NCBI GenBank assembly: GCA_002938075.1
Contig: PTLK01000003.1
Span: forward strand, 1-32,615
Reading direction: 5' to 3'
Length of the DNA stretch: 32,615 nucleotides
Origin: Alphaproteobacteria bacterium MarineAlpha3_Bin3
GTDB taxonomy: Bacteria > Pseudomonadota > Alphaproteobacteria > Rhodospirillales > Casp-alpha2
Of this stretch, positions 15,949 to 23,829 are shown piece after piece; positions within the stretch are counted from its first letter, which is position 1, and each line of letters begins with the position of its first letter. Made by a program: the position numbers and the translations under genes. The notes below the pieces were generated by a model that was not told where the DNA came from, ran no database searches, and saw only the letters and a program-made list of their open reading frames with translations.

Positions 15949-17253
15949 ATGCCGGTCAGCGTTGCAATCATCGGCTCTGGCCCGGCCGGGTTTTATACCG
16001 CGGAGGCGCTTGTTAATTCCGTCGTTGATCTGAGCATCGACTTTATCGAACGGCTGCCGACACCGTTCGGCCTCATCCGGGGCGGAGTCGCCCCTGATCA
16101 CCAAAAGACCAAGAACGTCGCTAAAAAGTACGAAAAAACGGCGTTGATGGATCAGGTGTGCTTCTACGGCAACGTCGATGTCGGACGTGACGTAAGCTTG
16201 GCGGAGCTTCGGGGAATCTATGACGCCGTGGTCCTCGCCATCGGCGCCCCCCGGGACCGGAAAATGAATATCCCCGGCGAGGACAAAACCGGGATCTTCG
16301 GTTCCGCCGATTTTGTCGGTTGGTACAACGGCCATCCCGATTTTCGCGACCTCGATCCGGATTTGAACCTATCCGCGGCGGCCGTCATCGGCGTCGGCAA
16401 CGTCGCCATCGACGTCGCCAGACTTCTCGTCCGTACCAGGAATGAGTTGGCCCGCGGCGATATTCCCGATTACGCGGAAAAGGCCATCCTCGATTCGCCC
16501 ATCGATGATGTTTATATCTTCGGCCGTCGCGGCCCGGTGGAAGCCAAGTTTACCAATGTCGAACTGCGCGAAATGGGTAAGCTCGAACAATCGGTTCCCC
16601 AGGTTAAGGCCGAGGTCCTCCCGGACGGAGTCGGCGATCTAGAGGACAGGGAAAAACGGCTGAAGGAACGCAATCTAGCGACGCTCCGGGAATTCGCCGG
16701 GCGCCAGCCTGATGAACTGCCGAAGCGGGTCCATTTCGAATTCTATGCGTCGCCGGCGGAGATCCTGGGCGGGGACCGGGTCGAGGGGTTGAGGTTGGAA
16801 CGCACCCGGATCGAGGACGGCCGCGCTGTCGGAACAGGGGAATTTTTCGACATCGAATGCGGTTTGGTCGTCGCCGCCATCGGCTACCGATCCGACCCCT
16901 TGGAAGGCGCGCCCTTCGATGAAAAAAAGGGGATTGTCCCCAATGACGACGGCCGCGTCGATGACGGGCTTTACGCCGTCGGTTGGATCAAACGCGGCCC
17001 TACCGGGGTGATTTCAACAAACCGGCCGGACGGTGTTGCCGTTGCCGGGCATATCATCGATGATTGTTGCGAGGGCGGCAAAGCGGGACGCGAAGCGTTC
17101 GAAAAGATTCTGAAGGAACGCAACGTTCGATTCGTCAGCTATGATGATTGGAAGAAGATTGAGGCCGCGGAAATCGAAAATGCCAAGGGCGAACATCCGA
17201 GAAAGAAATTCGTCACCGTAAAAGAGATGCTGGACGTTCTTGACCGTCCATAA
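15949..17253 (+). CDS. fprA: Ferredoxin-NADP reductase, adrenodoxin reductase/FprA type
   Basis: A 434-residue flavoprotein that exchanges electrons between ferredoxin and NADP(H). It has the FAD-binding 'IGSGPAGFYTAEAL' (8-21), the family hallmark 'LPTPFGLIRGGVAPDHQKTK' (36-55), a second Rossmann motif 'IGVGNVAIDVARLL' (147-160) for NADP, 'FGRRGPVEAKFTN' (191-203) and C-terminal 'GWIKRGPTGVISTNRPDG'. These features are those of mitochondrial adrenodoxin reductase and mycobacterial FprA, not of the plant-type FNR. A good ribosome binding site (AAGGAAATACC) precedes the ATG. It follows korB by 27 bases, so KorAB, a ferredoxin and this enzyme may work as one electron chain between 2-oxoacid and NADP(H). 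Confidence 0.9.
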   Translation: MPVSVAIIGSGPAGFYTAEALVNSVVDLSIDFIERLPTPFGLIRGGVAPDHQKTKNVAKKYEKTALMDQVCFYGNVDVGRDVSLAELRGIYDAVVLAIGAPRDRKMNIPGEDKTGIFGSADFVGWYNGHPDFRDLDPDLNLSAAAVIGVGNVAIDVARLLVRTRNELARGDIPDYAEKAILDSPIDDVYIFGRRGPVEAKFTNVELREMGKLEQSVPQVKAEVLPDGVGDLEDREKRLKERNLATLREFAGRQPDELPKRVHFEFYASPAEILGGDRVEGLRLERTRIEDGRAVGTGEFFDIECGLVVAAIGYRSDPLEGAPFDEKKGIVPNDDGRVDDGLYAVGWIKRGPTGVISTNRPDGVAVAGHIIDDCCEGGKAGREAFEKILKERNVRFVSYDDWKKIEAAEIENAKGEHPRKKFVTVKEMLDVLDRP

Positions 17254-17285
17254 ATCAATAAAAACAGAACAGGGAAAGACCGACC

Positions 17286-17711
17286 ATGTCCGACGATACC
17301 TATGCTGGCGATCTCGCGCCCAAGCAGACGTGGGAGATGCTGGCCGAAAACCCGAAGGCCCGACTGGTGGATGTGCGCACCGACGCGGAGTTCGCCTATG
17401 TGGGAAACCCCGATCTTTCCGGCCTCGGCAAGGAAGTGATTCGCGTTTACTGGCAGGTTTTCCCGGACATGGACGTCAACCCGGATTTCGTGGACCAAGT
17501 CGCCGCTGGCGGCATCGGCAAGGATACGCCGTTATTGTTCATATGCCGGTCGGGCGTGCGTTCCCGTTACGCCGCCGAGGCGATGACCGCCGCCGGATTC
17601 CAGGAATGCTACAACGTCGCAGGCGGCTTCGAAGGCGATCCGGACGATCAAGGCCACCGCGGCACCGTCAATGGCTGGAAGGTGGACGGCCTGCCCTGGC
17701 GGCAGAGATAA
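17286..17711 (+). CDS. Rhodanese-like domain protein
   Basis: A single-domain, 141-residue rhodanese. 'LVDVRTDAEFAYVGNPDLSG' (27-46) is the usual rhodanese front half, and the active-site loop is C87-RSGVRS, the CRSGxRS form of sulfur-carrying rhodaneses; 'VAGGFEGDPDD' and 'GWKVDGLPWRQ' close the fold. The active-site cysteine is intact, so it can probably hold a persulfide. It lies 32 bases after the reductase gene on the same strand and is likely the last gene of the korAB unit; a role in sulfur supply to the iron-sulfur cluster of KorB or its ferredoxin is possible but inferred. It converges on metZ with a 10-base gap. Confidence 0.9.
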   Translation: MSDDTYAGDLAPKQTWEMLAENPKARLVDVRTDAEFAYVGNPDLSGLGKEVIRVYWQVFPDMDVNPDFVDQVAAGGIGKDTPLLFICRSGVRSRYAAEAMTAAGFQECYNVAGGFEGDPDDQGHRGTVNGWKVDGLPWRQR

Positions 17712-17721
17712 GCCGACCGTA

Positions 17722-18927
17722 TTACTTTCCCAAAGCCGTTAAGGCCCGATCCAGATCTTCCTTAATGTCTTCGGCGTCTTCCAGGCCCACCGACAAGCGG
17801 ACAAGTCCTTCGGTGATGTTCAGGTCCGCCCTTTCCTCCGGGCTTAGGCGCTGATGGGTCGTCGTCGCCGGATGGGTGGCCAGGCTTTTGGCGTCGCCCA
17901 GATTATTGGCAATATCGATCAGCCCCAGCGCATTCAGGAAGCGGAAGGCCGCTTCCTTGCCGCCGTCGATGTCGAACGAAACCATGGTTCCGCCGTCGCC
18001 CATTTGCGCCATGGCGAGGTCATGCTGCGGGTGGTCCTTGTTCCCGGGGTAGTTGACCCGGGTGATTTCCTTCCGATTGCTCAAAAAACCGGCCACGGCG
18101 TGGGCGTTTTCACAATGGCGCTGAACCCGGATATCCAGGGTCTCCAGCCCCTTCAACATGACCCAGGCATTGAACGGGCTTAAACTCGGCCCGGTGTGAC
18201 GAAAGAACGGGGTCAAGTCGTTTTCGATGAAGTCGGTGTCGTTGGTGAGGATCGCGCCGCCGAGGGTGCGGCCCTGCCCGTCGATGTGCTTGGTGGCCGA
18301 ATACATGACGATATCGGCGCCCAGTTCCAACGGCCTTTGCAGTATCGGCGTCGCGAACACATTATCGACGATAATCTTGGCTCCCGCTTCGTGGGCCAAA
18401 TCGCTGACCGCTTGAATGTCGATGATTTCAAGGACCGGGTTGGACGGCGTCTCCAAAAACACGCACTGGGTTTCGGTCGACAGCGCGGCCTTCCATTCTT
18501 CCAGGTCAATGCCGTCGACGAGGACGGTTTCGATACCGAATTTAGGAAGCTGTTCGGCAATGATGTAAAGGCACGACCCGAACAGCGCCCTGGAAGAGAC
18601 AACCCGGTCCCCGGCCTTGAGCTGGCTCGCCAGCGCGGCAAACACCGCCGCCATGCCGGTCGCCGTCGAAACGCAGGTCTCCGCTCCCTCCAAGAGCGCC
18701 AGGCGCTTTTCGAACATCGTCACGGTCGGGTTGGCGTAGCGCGAATACATGTAGCGCTGTTTTTCGCCCTTGAAGGCCTGCTCGGCTTCTTCGGCCGACT
18801 CGTAAACGTAGCCGGACGTCAGAAACAGTCCTTCGCTGGTTTCGCCAAACGCCGAGCGCTCCGTCCCACCCCGGACAAGCCGGGTGCTTTGGCGCCAATT
18901 TGCCGGATCAGATTTCTTGCCACCCAT
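17722..18927 (-). CDS. metZ: O-succinylhomoserine sulfhydrylase
   Basis: MetZ is a PLP enzyme making homocysteine directly from O-succinylhomoserine and sulfide in methionine synthesis. It belongs to the Cys/Met metabolism PLP family: 'YSRYANPTV' (61-69), 'STATGMAAV' (87-95), 'VDNVFATP' (187-194) and the PLP-binding lysine K213 in 'SATKHIDGQGR'. 'THPATTTHQRLSPEERADLNITEGLVRLSVGLED' near the end is typical of MetZ. The start is ATG 18925-18927, 401 residues, with GGAGG eight bases upstream; an in-frame ATG at 18960 abuts the T tract of the leader terminator and lacks a binding site. A SAM-II riboswitch precedes the gene, in line with its role. An O-acetylhomoserine substrate cannot be fully excluded. 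Confidence 0.93.
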   Translation of the reverse strand: MGGKKSDPANWRQSTRLVRGGTERSAFGETSEGLFLTSGYVYESAEEAEQAFKGEKQRYMYSRYANPTVTMFEKRLALLEGAETCVSTATGMAAVFAALASQLKAGDRVVSSRALFGSCLYIIAEQLPKFGIETVLVDGIDLEEWKAALSTETQCVFLETPSNPVLEIIDIQAVSDLAHEAGAKIIVDNVFATPILQRPLELGADIVMYSATKHIDGQGRTLGGAILTNDTDFIENDLTPFFRHTGPSLSPFNAWVMLKGLETLDIRVQRHCENAHAVAGFLSNRKEITRVNYPGNKDHPQHDLAMAQMGDGGTMVSFDIDGGKEAAFRFLNALGLIDIANNLGDAKSLATHPATTTHQRLSPEERADLNITEGLVRLSVGLEDAEDIKEDLDRALTALGK

Positions 18928-18940
18928 GGAGGCGTCCTCC
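18928..18940 (-). promoter_or_regulatory. Hairpin sequestering the metZ Shine-Dalgarno
   Basis: Read on the minus strand, GGAGG (the Shine-Dalgarno) is followed by ACG and CCTCC directly before the ATG. The two five-base arms are perfectly complementary with a three-base loop, so the binding site can be hidden at its own start codon. It may add a translational layer below the upstream riboswitch. Confidence 0.45.
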
Positions 18941-18961
18941 GTTTCACCTCGGACCGGCATG

Positions 18962-18983
18962 AAAAAAGCCCCAACCGCTGGGG
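18962..18983 (-). terminator. Intrinsic terminator in the metZ leader
   Basis: On the minus strand, CCCCAG pairs with TTGGGG (including one G-T pair) around a three-base loop, followed by C and six T (18967-18962). An outer alternative stem, AGCCC (18992-18988) with GGGCT (18971-18967), is also possible. It lies between the SAM-II aptamer and the metZ start, where a riboswitch expression platform is expected. Confidence 0.75.
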
Positions 18984-19002
18984 GTCAGGGCTCCGATGGC
19001 TC

Positions 19003-19062
19003 CGACCTTTTAGCGGGCTTTTTTAACGTGGGCGCAAGCCGGTCGACCAAATCACCACGTAA
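19003..19062 (-). promoter_or_regulatory. SAM-II riboswitch aptamer controlling metZ
   Basis: The minus strand carries all the sequence hallmarks of SAM-II. P1 is ACGTGG (19060-19055) with CCACGT (19031-19026). The conserved TGATTTG follows the first P1 strand, CTTGC lies in the loop, and after P1 come TTAAAA and GCTAAAAGG (19014-19006). The pseudoknot helix is readable as CGACC (19045-19041) with GGTCG (19007-19003). SAM-II is known from alphaproteobacteria in front of methionine genes such as metA, metX and metZ, and binds S-adenosylmethionine to lower expression. Terminator and promoter are correctly placed on either side. Confidence 0.92.
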
Positions 19063-19070
19063 CAGCGGAA

Positions 19071-19099
19071 AATAAAGCCCTGTCGCCCGGAAAGGTCAA
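19071..19099 (-). promoter_or_regulatory. Promoter of the metZ leader
   Basis: On the minus strand TTGACC (19099-19094) is a five-of-six -35 box, separated by exactly 17 bases from TTTATT (19076-19071), a four-of-six -10 box. Transcription would begin near 19064, two to four bases before the riboswitch. The fit of promoter to aptamer supports both calls. A CAATT-TTT-AATTG inverted repeat lies just upstream at 19103-19115. Confidence 0.65.
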
Positions 19100-19194
19100 G
19101 AACAATTTTTAATTGGGAGATAGTCAATTTCATAGAAGCCATCGCCTTTCGGCAGGAAACTCCCTATATAAATGTCTTAACAAAGGACGATCTC

Positions 19195-20625
19195 ATGACT
19201 GACCTTGCCGCCACCGATGAGTTGTTTTTTACCCACGCCGGGCTGGACCGCGGCCGCGTTCAGTCCATTGTCGACGACGCGCTGAAGGGGACCGATGACG
19301 GTGAATTGTTCCTGGAATACCGCCAATCGGAAAGCGTCGTCTTTGACGACGGGAAAATCAAAAGCGCCGCCTTCGACACCACGCAGGGATTCGGGCTTCG
19401 TGCCATTGCCGGCGAGGCAACGGGATATTCGCACGCCTCCGAGCTCAGCGAAGACGCCATTCGCCGCGCCGCCAACACGGTGAAGACGGTCCGCACCGGC
19501 AAGGGCGGCACCTTTGCCGAGCCGCCGGGCACCAACCGGAACCTCTACCGTGACGACAACCCGTTGGCCCTGGTCGACTTCGAGACCAAGGTCAAGCTGC
19601 TGGCCGACATGGATGCCTATGCCCGCGGCAAGGACGACCGGGTGGCTCAGGTTTCGGCATCCCTTTCCGGAAACTGGCAGGCGGTGGAGATCATTCGCGC
19701 CGGCGGAGCCAGGGCCGCCGATATCCGGCCCCTGGTGCGGCTCAACGCGATGGTGGTGGTGGAAAAGGACGGACGCATGGAATCCGGTTCGTACGGAGTT
19801 GGCGGCCGGGTTACCTATGATCGCTACCTTGAGCCCGATGCCTGGAAGGCCGTCGTCGACGAGGCATTGCGCCAGGCCCTGGTCAACTTGGAATCGGTCG
19901 CCGCCCCGGCCGGCGAAGTACCGGTGGTCCTGGGTCCCGGCTGGCCGGGTATCCTGCTGCACGAAGCCATCGGCCACGGACTTGAAGGCGACTTCAACCG
20001 CAAGAAGACCTCCGCCTTTGCCGGGCTAATGGGCGAACGGGTCGCCAGCCCGGGGGTGACGGTGATCGACGACGGCACCATGGATGACCGGCGCGGGTCG
20101 TTGACCATCGATGACGAGGGCACGCCGACGGAACGCACGGTGTTGATCGAGGATGGTATCCTCATGGGCTACATGCAGGACCGTATGAACGCGCATCTGA
20201 TGGGCGACGCCAGCACTGGCAACGGCCGGCGGGAAAGTTACGCCCATGCCCCGATGCCGAGGATGACCAACACCTACATGCTGGCCGGCGAGCACGAGCC
20301 TGAGGAAATCCTGCAATCGGTAAAAAAAGGCCTTTACGCCGTCAGCTTCGGCGGCGGTCAGGTGGATATCACGTCGGGCAAGTTCGTTTTCAACTGCACC
20401 GAGGCCTATTTGATCGAGGACGGCAAAAAGGGGCCGCCGGTCAAGGGTGCGACGCTGATCGGCAACGGGCCTGACGTTTTGACCCGGGTTTCCATGACCG
20501 GCAACGATATGGCGTTGGACCCCGGCATCGGCACCTGCGGCAAGCACGGCCAGGGCGTGCCCGTCGGCGTCGGCCAGCCGACGCTCAAGATCGATAACCT
20601 GACGGTCGGCGGCACGGCGGTTTAA
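19195..20625 (+). CDS. tldD: Metalloprotease TldD
   Basis: TldD is the zinc-bearing partner of PmbA in the TldD/E protease. The 476-residue protein has HEAIGH at 256-261 (HExxxH zinc motif) inside 'GWPGILLHEAIGHGLEGDF', and the C-terminal 'GIGTCGKHGQGVPVGVGQP' that supplies the third (cysteine) ligand. Length is normal. The ATG is preceded by AAAGGACG eight bases upstream. A TATATAAA box lies at 19165-19172, but no good -35 is seen. The gene is divergent from metZ, and its stop codon overlaps that of the convergent gshA gene. Both halves of the protease are thus encoded within 7 kb but not adjacent. Confidence 0.96.
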   Translation: MTDLAATDELFFTHAGLDRGRVQSIVDDALKGTDDGELFLEYRQSESVVFDDGKIKSAAFDTTQGFGLRAIAGEATGYSHASELSEDAIRRAANTVKTVRTGKGGTFAEPPGTNRNLYRDDNPLALVDFETKVKLLADMDAYARGKDDRVAQVSASLSGNWQAVEIIRAGGARAADIRPLVRLNAMVVVEKDGRMESGSYGVGGRVTYDRYLEPDAWKAVVDEALRQALVNLESVAAPAGEVPVVLGPGWPGILLHEAIGHGLEGDFNRKKTSAFAGLMGERVASPGVTVIDDGTMDDRRGSLTIDDEGTPTERTVLIEDGILMGYMQDRMNAHLMGDASTGNGRRESYAHAPMPRMTNTYMLAGEHEPEEILQSVKKGLYAVSFGGGQVDITSGKFVFNCTEAYLIEDGKKGPPVKGATLIGNGPDVLTRVSMTGNDMALDPGIGTCGKHGQGVPVGVGQPTLKIDNLTVGGTAV

Positions 20626-21989
20626 TAAGAGTATTCCTTGAACACCGGATCGACAGAGTGGTCCCACCGTTCTTCGTAGGCGGCCAGAAGCTCCTCGGCC
20701 GGGGTCAGTCCCGAATGAGCGATCTGGAACAGGGGCTTCAGGAAATGGGCCTCATCCATGCCGACACTGTCGAAATGGCCCCTTTTGCAAAGCCCGCGGT
20801 GGGAAATCTGCAGGGCGTCTAGCCCCACGTCTCTGACGGTTCTGTTCCTGAAAGTGGTTTTGAGCGCGGTCCGCGGCACCTCGTCCCGCAGGGTCTGCAT
20901 TTCCTCGATCGTCCAGTCCTTGACCATATCCCAGGCGGCGTCGCGGGCCTCTTTATCGTATAACAGCCCGACCCAAAAGGCGGGCAAGGCGCAAAGGCGA
21001 CTCCATGGCCCGCCATCAGCGCCCCGCATCTCAAGAAACTGTTTCAGCCGCACTTCGGGGAAGGCGGTACTCATATGGTCGATCCAGTCGGACATCGTGG
21101 GCTTTTCACCGGGAAGCGCCGGCAGATCGCCTTCCATAAAATTCCGGAACGATTGCCCTGAGGCGTCGATATAGTTTCCGTCGCGGTAAACGAAGTACAT
21201 GGGCACGTCGAGCAGGTAATCGACGTAACGTTCGAAACCGAACCCGTCCTCGAAAACGAACGGCAGCATGCCGCAGCGGTCGGGATCGGTGTCGGTCCAG
21301 ATGTGGCTGCGGTAGGACAGGAACCCGGCGGGTTTTCCTTCCTTGAAAGGCGAATTCGCCCAGAGCGCCGTGGCGACCGGCTGCAATGCAAGCGCGATCC
21401 TGAACATCTGCACCATGGTGGCTTCGGAATCGAAATCCAGGTTGACCTGCACTGTGCACGTGGACTGCATCATTTCCAGCCCCAGCTTGCCTTTCTTGGG
21501 CATGTATTCGCGCATGATCTTGTAGCGGCCCTTGGGCATCCACGGCATGTCCTTGCCCGGCCACTTGGCCCTGTGCCCCAATCCGAGAAAGCCAATCCCC
21601 AATTCACGGGCGATGGCCTTCACCTGTTGCAGATGGCCTGTGACTTCATCGCAGGTCTGATGAATGGTTTCCACCGGGGCGCCGGAAAGCTCGATCTGTC
21701 CGGCCGGCTCCAGACTGATGAAGCTGCCGTCGGGTTTCGATAGCGCGATTGGGTTGCCGTTTTCCAGCACTGGCTGCCAATCGAAACGGGTCAGCCCCTC
21801 TAAAAGCGCCCGCACCCCGGCCGAGCCTTCGTACTCCAGCGGTTTCAGGTCGGCTAGGTGATAGGCGAACTTTTCGTGCTCGGTGCCGATGCGCCAGTCT
21901 TTTTCGGGCTTGCATCCGGCTTCCAGATAACTGATTAGCTGTTCTTTCCCCTCAAGGGGCTGTTGGGGGGATAGCGTTTCACCGGCCAT
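20622..21989 (-). CDS. gshA: Glutamate-cysteine ligase (plant/alphaproteobacterial type)
   Basis: This ATP-dependent ligase makes gamma-glutamylcysteine, the first step to glutathione. The 455-residue protein is of the GCS2-like class shared by plants and alphaproteobacteria: 'DWRIGTEHEKF' (31-41), 'SLEPAGQIELSGAP', 'MPKGRYKIMREYMP', 'MMQSTCTVQVNLDF', 'RSHIWTDTDPDR' and 'MRGADGGPW'. It is distinct from the enterobacterial GshA. The ATG at 21987-21989 has only an A-rich AAAGAAAAC upstream. Stop codons of gshA and tldD overlap by four bases at 20622-20625. rsmE lies 34 bases upstream on the same strand and may share its transcript. Confidence 0.95.
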   Translation of the reverse strand: MAGETLSPQQPLEGKEQLISYLEAGCKPEKDWRIGTEHEKFAYHLADLKPLEYEGSAGVRALLEGLTRFDWQPVLENGNPIALSKPDGSFISLEPAGQIELSGAPVETIHQTCDEVTGHLQQVKAIARELGIGFLGLGHRAKWPGKDMPWMPKGRYKIMREYMPKKGKLGLEMMQSTCTVQVNLDFDSEATMVQMFRIALALQPVATALWANSPFKEGKPAGFLSYRSHIWTDTDPDRCGMLPFVFEDGFGFERYVDYLLDVPMYFVYRDGNYIDASGQSFRNFMEGDLPALPGEKPTMSDWIDHMSTAFPEVRLKQFLEMRGADGGPWSRLCALPAFWVGLLYDKEARDAAWDMVKDWTIEEMQTLRDEVPRTALKTTFRNRTVRDVGLDALQISHRGLCKRGHFDSVGMDEAHFLKPLFQIAHSGLTPAEELLAAYEERWDHSVDPVFKEYSY

Positions 21990-22023
21990 GGTTTTCTTTT
22001 ATTCGTATTGATAAGGAATAGGC

Positions 22024-22779
22024 TTAGTGGCCGCTGCCGAGGAGGGCCTGCCAGCAGGCCAGCGCCGACAGCGCCGCTGTATCCGCTCGCAAAACACGCG
22101 GGCCCAAATCGACGCCGGTGACAAAGTCCAGTTTACCGAGGGCGTCAAGCTCGCTCGCATCAAAGCCACCTTCAGGACCGCTGAGGAACCCGCATGAAGG
22201 TTCATCGCCTCCGCCTTGATCCCGCAATCTGGCCAGCACCTCGGCAATAGGCCGACCGCCGCCGCTCTCGTCAAGATGAAGGAGAATCCTGCCGGGCGGC
22301 CACCCGGCGATAAATTGGTCCAACGTTTGCGGCTCCATGAATTCGGGGACCGTCAGACGTTGGGACTGTTCCACCGCTTCGATGGCGTGGGCGCGAAAGC
22401 GGTCCAGGTTGATGCGTGTGGTGTTGGTGTTTTTGGTAAAAACCGGGCATAGCCGGGAAACACCCAATTCCGTCGCCTTTTCGATGATGAAATCGGTCGA
22501 CGTCTTTTTAATCGGCGCGAAGGCCAGCCACGGGCCGGGCTCCGCCGATTGCGGCCGCAATAATTTTTCGACCGTCAGCGCACCCCGTTTCTTTGCCAGG
22601 CTGTCGATCACCGCCGACCATTCGCCGTCTCGGCCGTTGAACAGTACGACCCCATCGCCGGTGCCGAGACGCATGACATGGCCCAGGTAATGGGCCTGGG
22701 CTTCGCTGACATCCAGGCCGCCGCCTGCGGTCAGGCCGGCATCCACGAACAAACGGGTTTTGGTTTTGTATGGGGTCAT
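22024..22779 (-). CDS. rsmE: 16S rRNA m3U1498 methyltransferase
   Basis: RsmE is a SPOUT-class methyltransferase that methylates N3 of U1498 in 16S rRNA using SAM. The 251-residue protein has an N-terminal PUA-like part ('RLFVDAGL', 'HYLGHVMRLGTGDGVVLFNGRDGEW') and the knotted C-terminal domain with 'IIEKATELGVSRLCPV', 'FLSGPEGGFDASELD' and 'GVDLGPRVLRADTAA', the SAM-binding knot. Length is normal. No Shine-Dalgarno is visible before the ATG. It is divergent from ubiA (122 bases between the starts) and lies 34 bases upstream of gshA. Confidence 0.94.
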   Translation of the reverse strand: MTPYKTKTRLFVDAGLTAGGGLDVSEAQAHYLGHVMRLGTGDGVVLFNGRDGEWSAVIDSLAKKRGALTVEKLLRPQSAEPGPWLAFAPIKKTSTDFIIEKATELGVSRLCPVFTKNTNTTRINLDRFRAHAIEAVEQSQRLTVPEFMEPQTLDQFIAGWPPGRILLHLDESGGGRPIAEVLARLRDQGGGDEPSCGFLSGPEGGFDASELDALGKLDFVTGVDLGPRVLRADTAALSALACWQALLGSGH

Positions 22780-22901
22780 GGCGGGAAAATTTAATTACCT
22801 TGTTCTCATCATACGGTTCGGGCGGCTTTCGGCAAGGAAGACGGAAACACTCCTGGGTTCTGTTTCCCGAGCCGGGGCCGGTTTCGGGTATAGTTTCGGC
22901 C
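22780..22901. promoter_or_regulatory. Divergent promoter region between rsmE and ubiA
   Basis: These 122 bases separate the two divergent starts. TATAGT at 22889-22894 is a good -10 box for ubiA, but the -35 region is weak. An AT-rich patch at 22788-22798 could serve rsmE. Neither gene shows a Shine-Dalgarno. Confidence 0.35.
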
Positions 22902-23822
22902 ATGATGGATAATCCCGACAGCACCACCACCGACATTCCCAACGAAAGCTGGATCGACCGGCTGGCGCCCACGGGAACGCGCCCCTACCTGCGTTTGGCC
23001 CGGGCGGACCGGCCCATTGGAACCTGGCTGTTATTGCTTCCCTGCTGGTGGAGCATTTCCCTGGCATCGCCTTCGTGGCCGGACGGAAAAATGCTGGTTT
23101 TGTTCGTCATCGGGTCACTGGTCATGCGTGGCGCCGGATGCACTGTCAACGATATCGTCGACCGGAATTTCGACGCCCGCGTCGCCCGCACCGCGGCCCG
23201 GCCGATCCCCAGCGGCCAAGTCAGTGTCCGCCAGGCGATGGTTTTTTTGGCTCTACAGCTTCTGTTGGGGTTGGTGGTGCTGTTGCAATTCAATACCTTC
23301 GCCATAGGACTGGGCATCGGTTCTCTTGTTTTGGTCGCACTTTATCCGTTCATGAAACGGATAACCTATTGGCCGCAATTGTTTCTGGGCCTGACGTTCA
23401 ATTGGGGAGCCCTGCTGGGCTGGGCGGCGGTCAAGGGGGGACTCGGCCTTTCGGCGGCGGTGCTTTACGCGGCGGGAATTTTCTGGACCCTCGGTTACGA
23501 CACCATCTACGCCCATCAGGACAAGGAGGACGACATCCTGATCGGGGTCAAATCGACGGCATTGAAGTTTGGCGCCGCGACCGGGCCATGGCTTATGGGT
23601 TTTTACACCATCACCGTCTGTTTGTTGGCCATGACCGGTTATTTGGCGGGAATGCCATGGCCGTTTTATCTGGCGCTCGCCATAGGCGCCTCCCAACTGG
23701 CATGGCAAATCAGGACCGTCGATATCACCGATCCCAAGAACTGCTTGGCGAAGTTTAAATCCAGCCGAAATTTCGGCTTGATAATCCTGGCCGGGATTGT
23801 CGCCGGACAGGTGATGAGCTGA
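22902..23822 (+). CDS. ubiA: 4-hydroxybenzoate polyprenyltransferase
   Basis: UbiA attaches the polyprenyl tail to 4-hydroxybenzoate in ubiquinone synthesis at the inner membrane. Both aspartate motifs are present: 'NDIVDRNFDARVARTAARP' (83-101) and 'YDTIYAHQDKEDD', with about eight hydrophobic segments between and after. The frame extends upstream to 22770, but the start is put at the ATG pair 22902/22905, where the family-like N-terminus begins; this gives 306 residues. No ribosome binding site precedes it. A TATAGT box at 22889-22894 lies just where it would place transcription start at or next to the ATG, so the message may be leaderless. It ends 7 bases from the convergent gene at 23830. 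Confidence 0.95.
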   Translation: MMDNPDSTTTDIPNESWIDRLAPTGTRPYLRLARADRPIGTWLLLLPCWWSISLASPSWPDGKMLVLFVIGSLVMRGAGCTVNDIVDRNFDARVARTAARPIPSGQVSVRQAMVFLALQLLLGLVVLLQFNTFAIGLGIGSLVLVALYPFMKRITYWPQLFLGLTFNWGALLGWAAVKGGLGLSAAVLYAAGIFWTLGYDTIYAHQDKEDDILIGVKSTALKFGAATGPWLMGFYTITVCLLAMTGYLAGMPWPFYLALAIGASQLAWQIRTVDITDPKNCLAKFKSSRNFGLIILAGIVAGQVMS

Positions 23823-23829
23823 CCGGGGC

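Noticed and set aside
22770..22901. N-terminal extension of ubiA
   Set aside because: It overlaps the rsmE start region and shows no UbiA-like sequence before the ATG pair at 22902.
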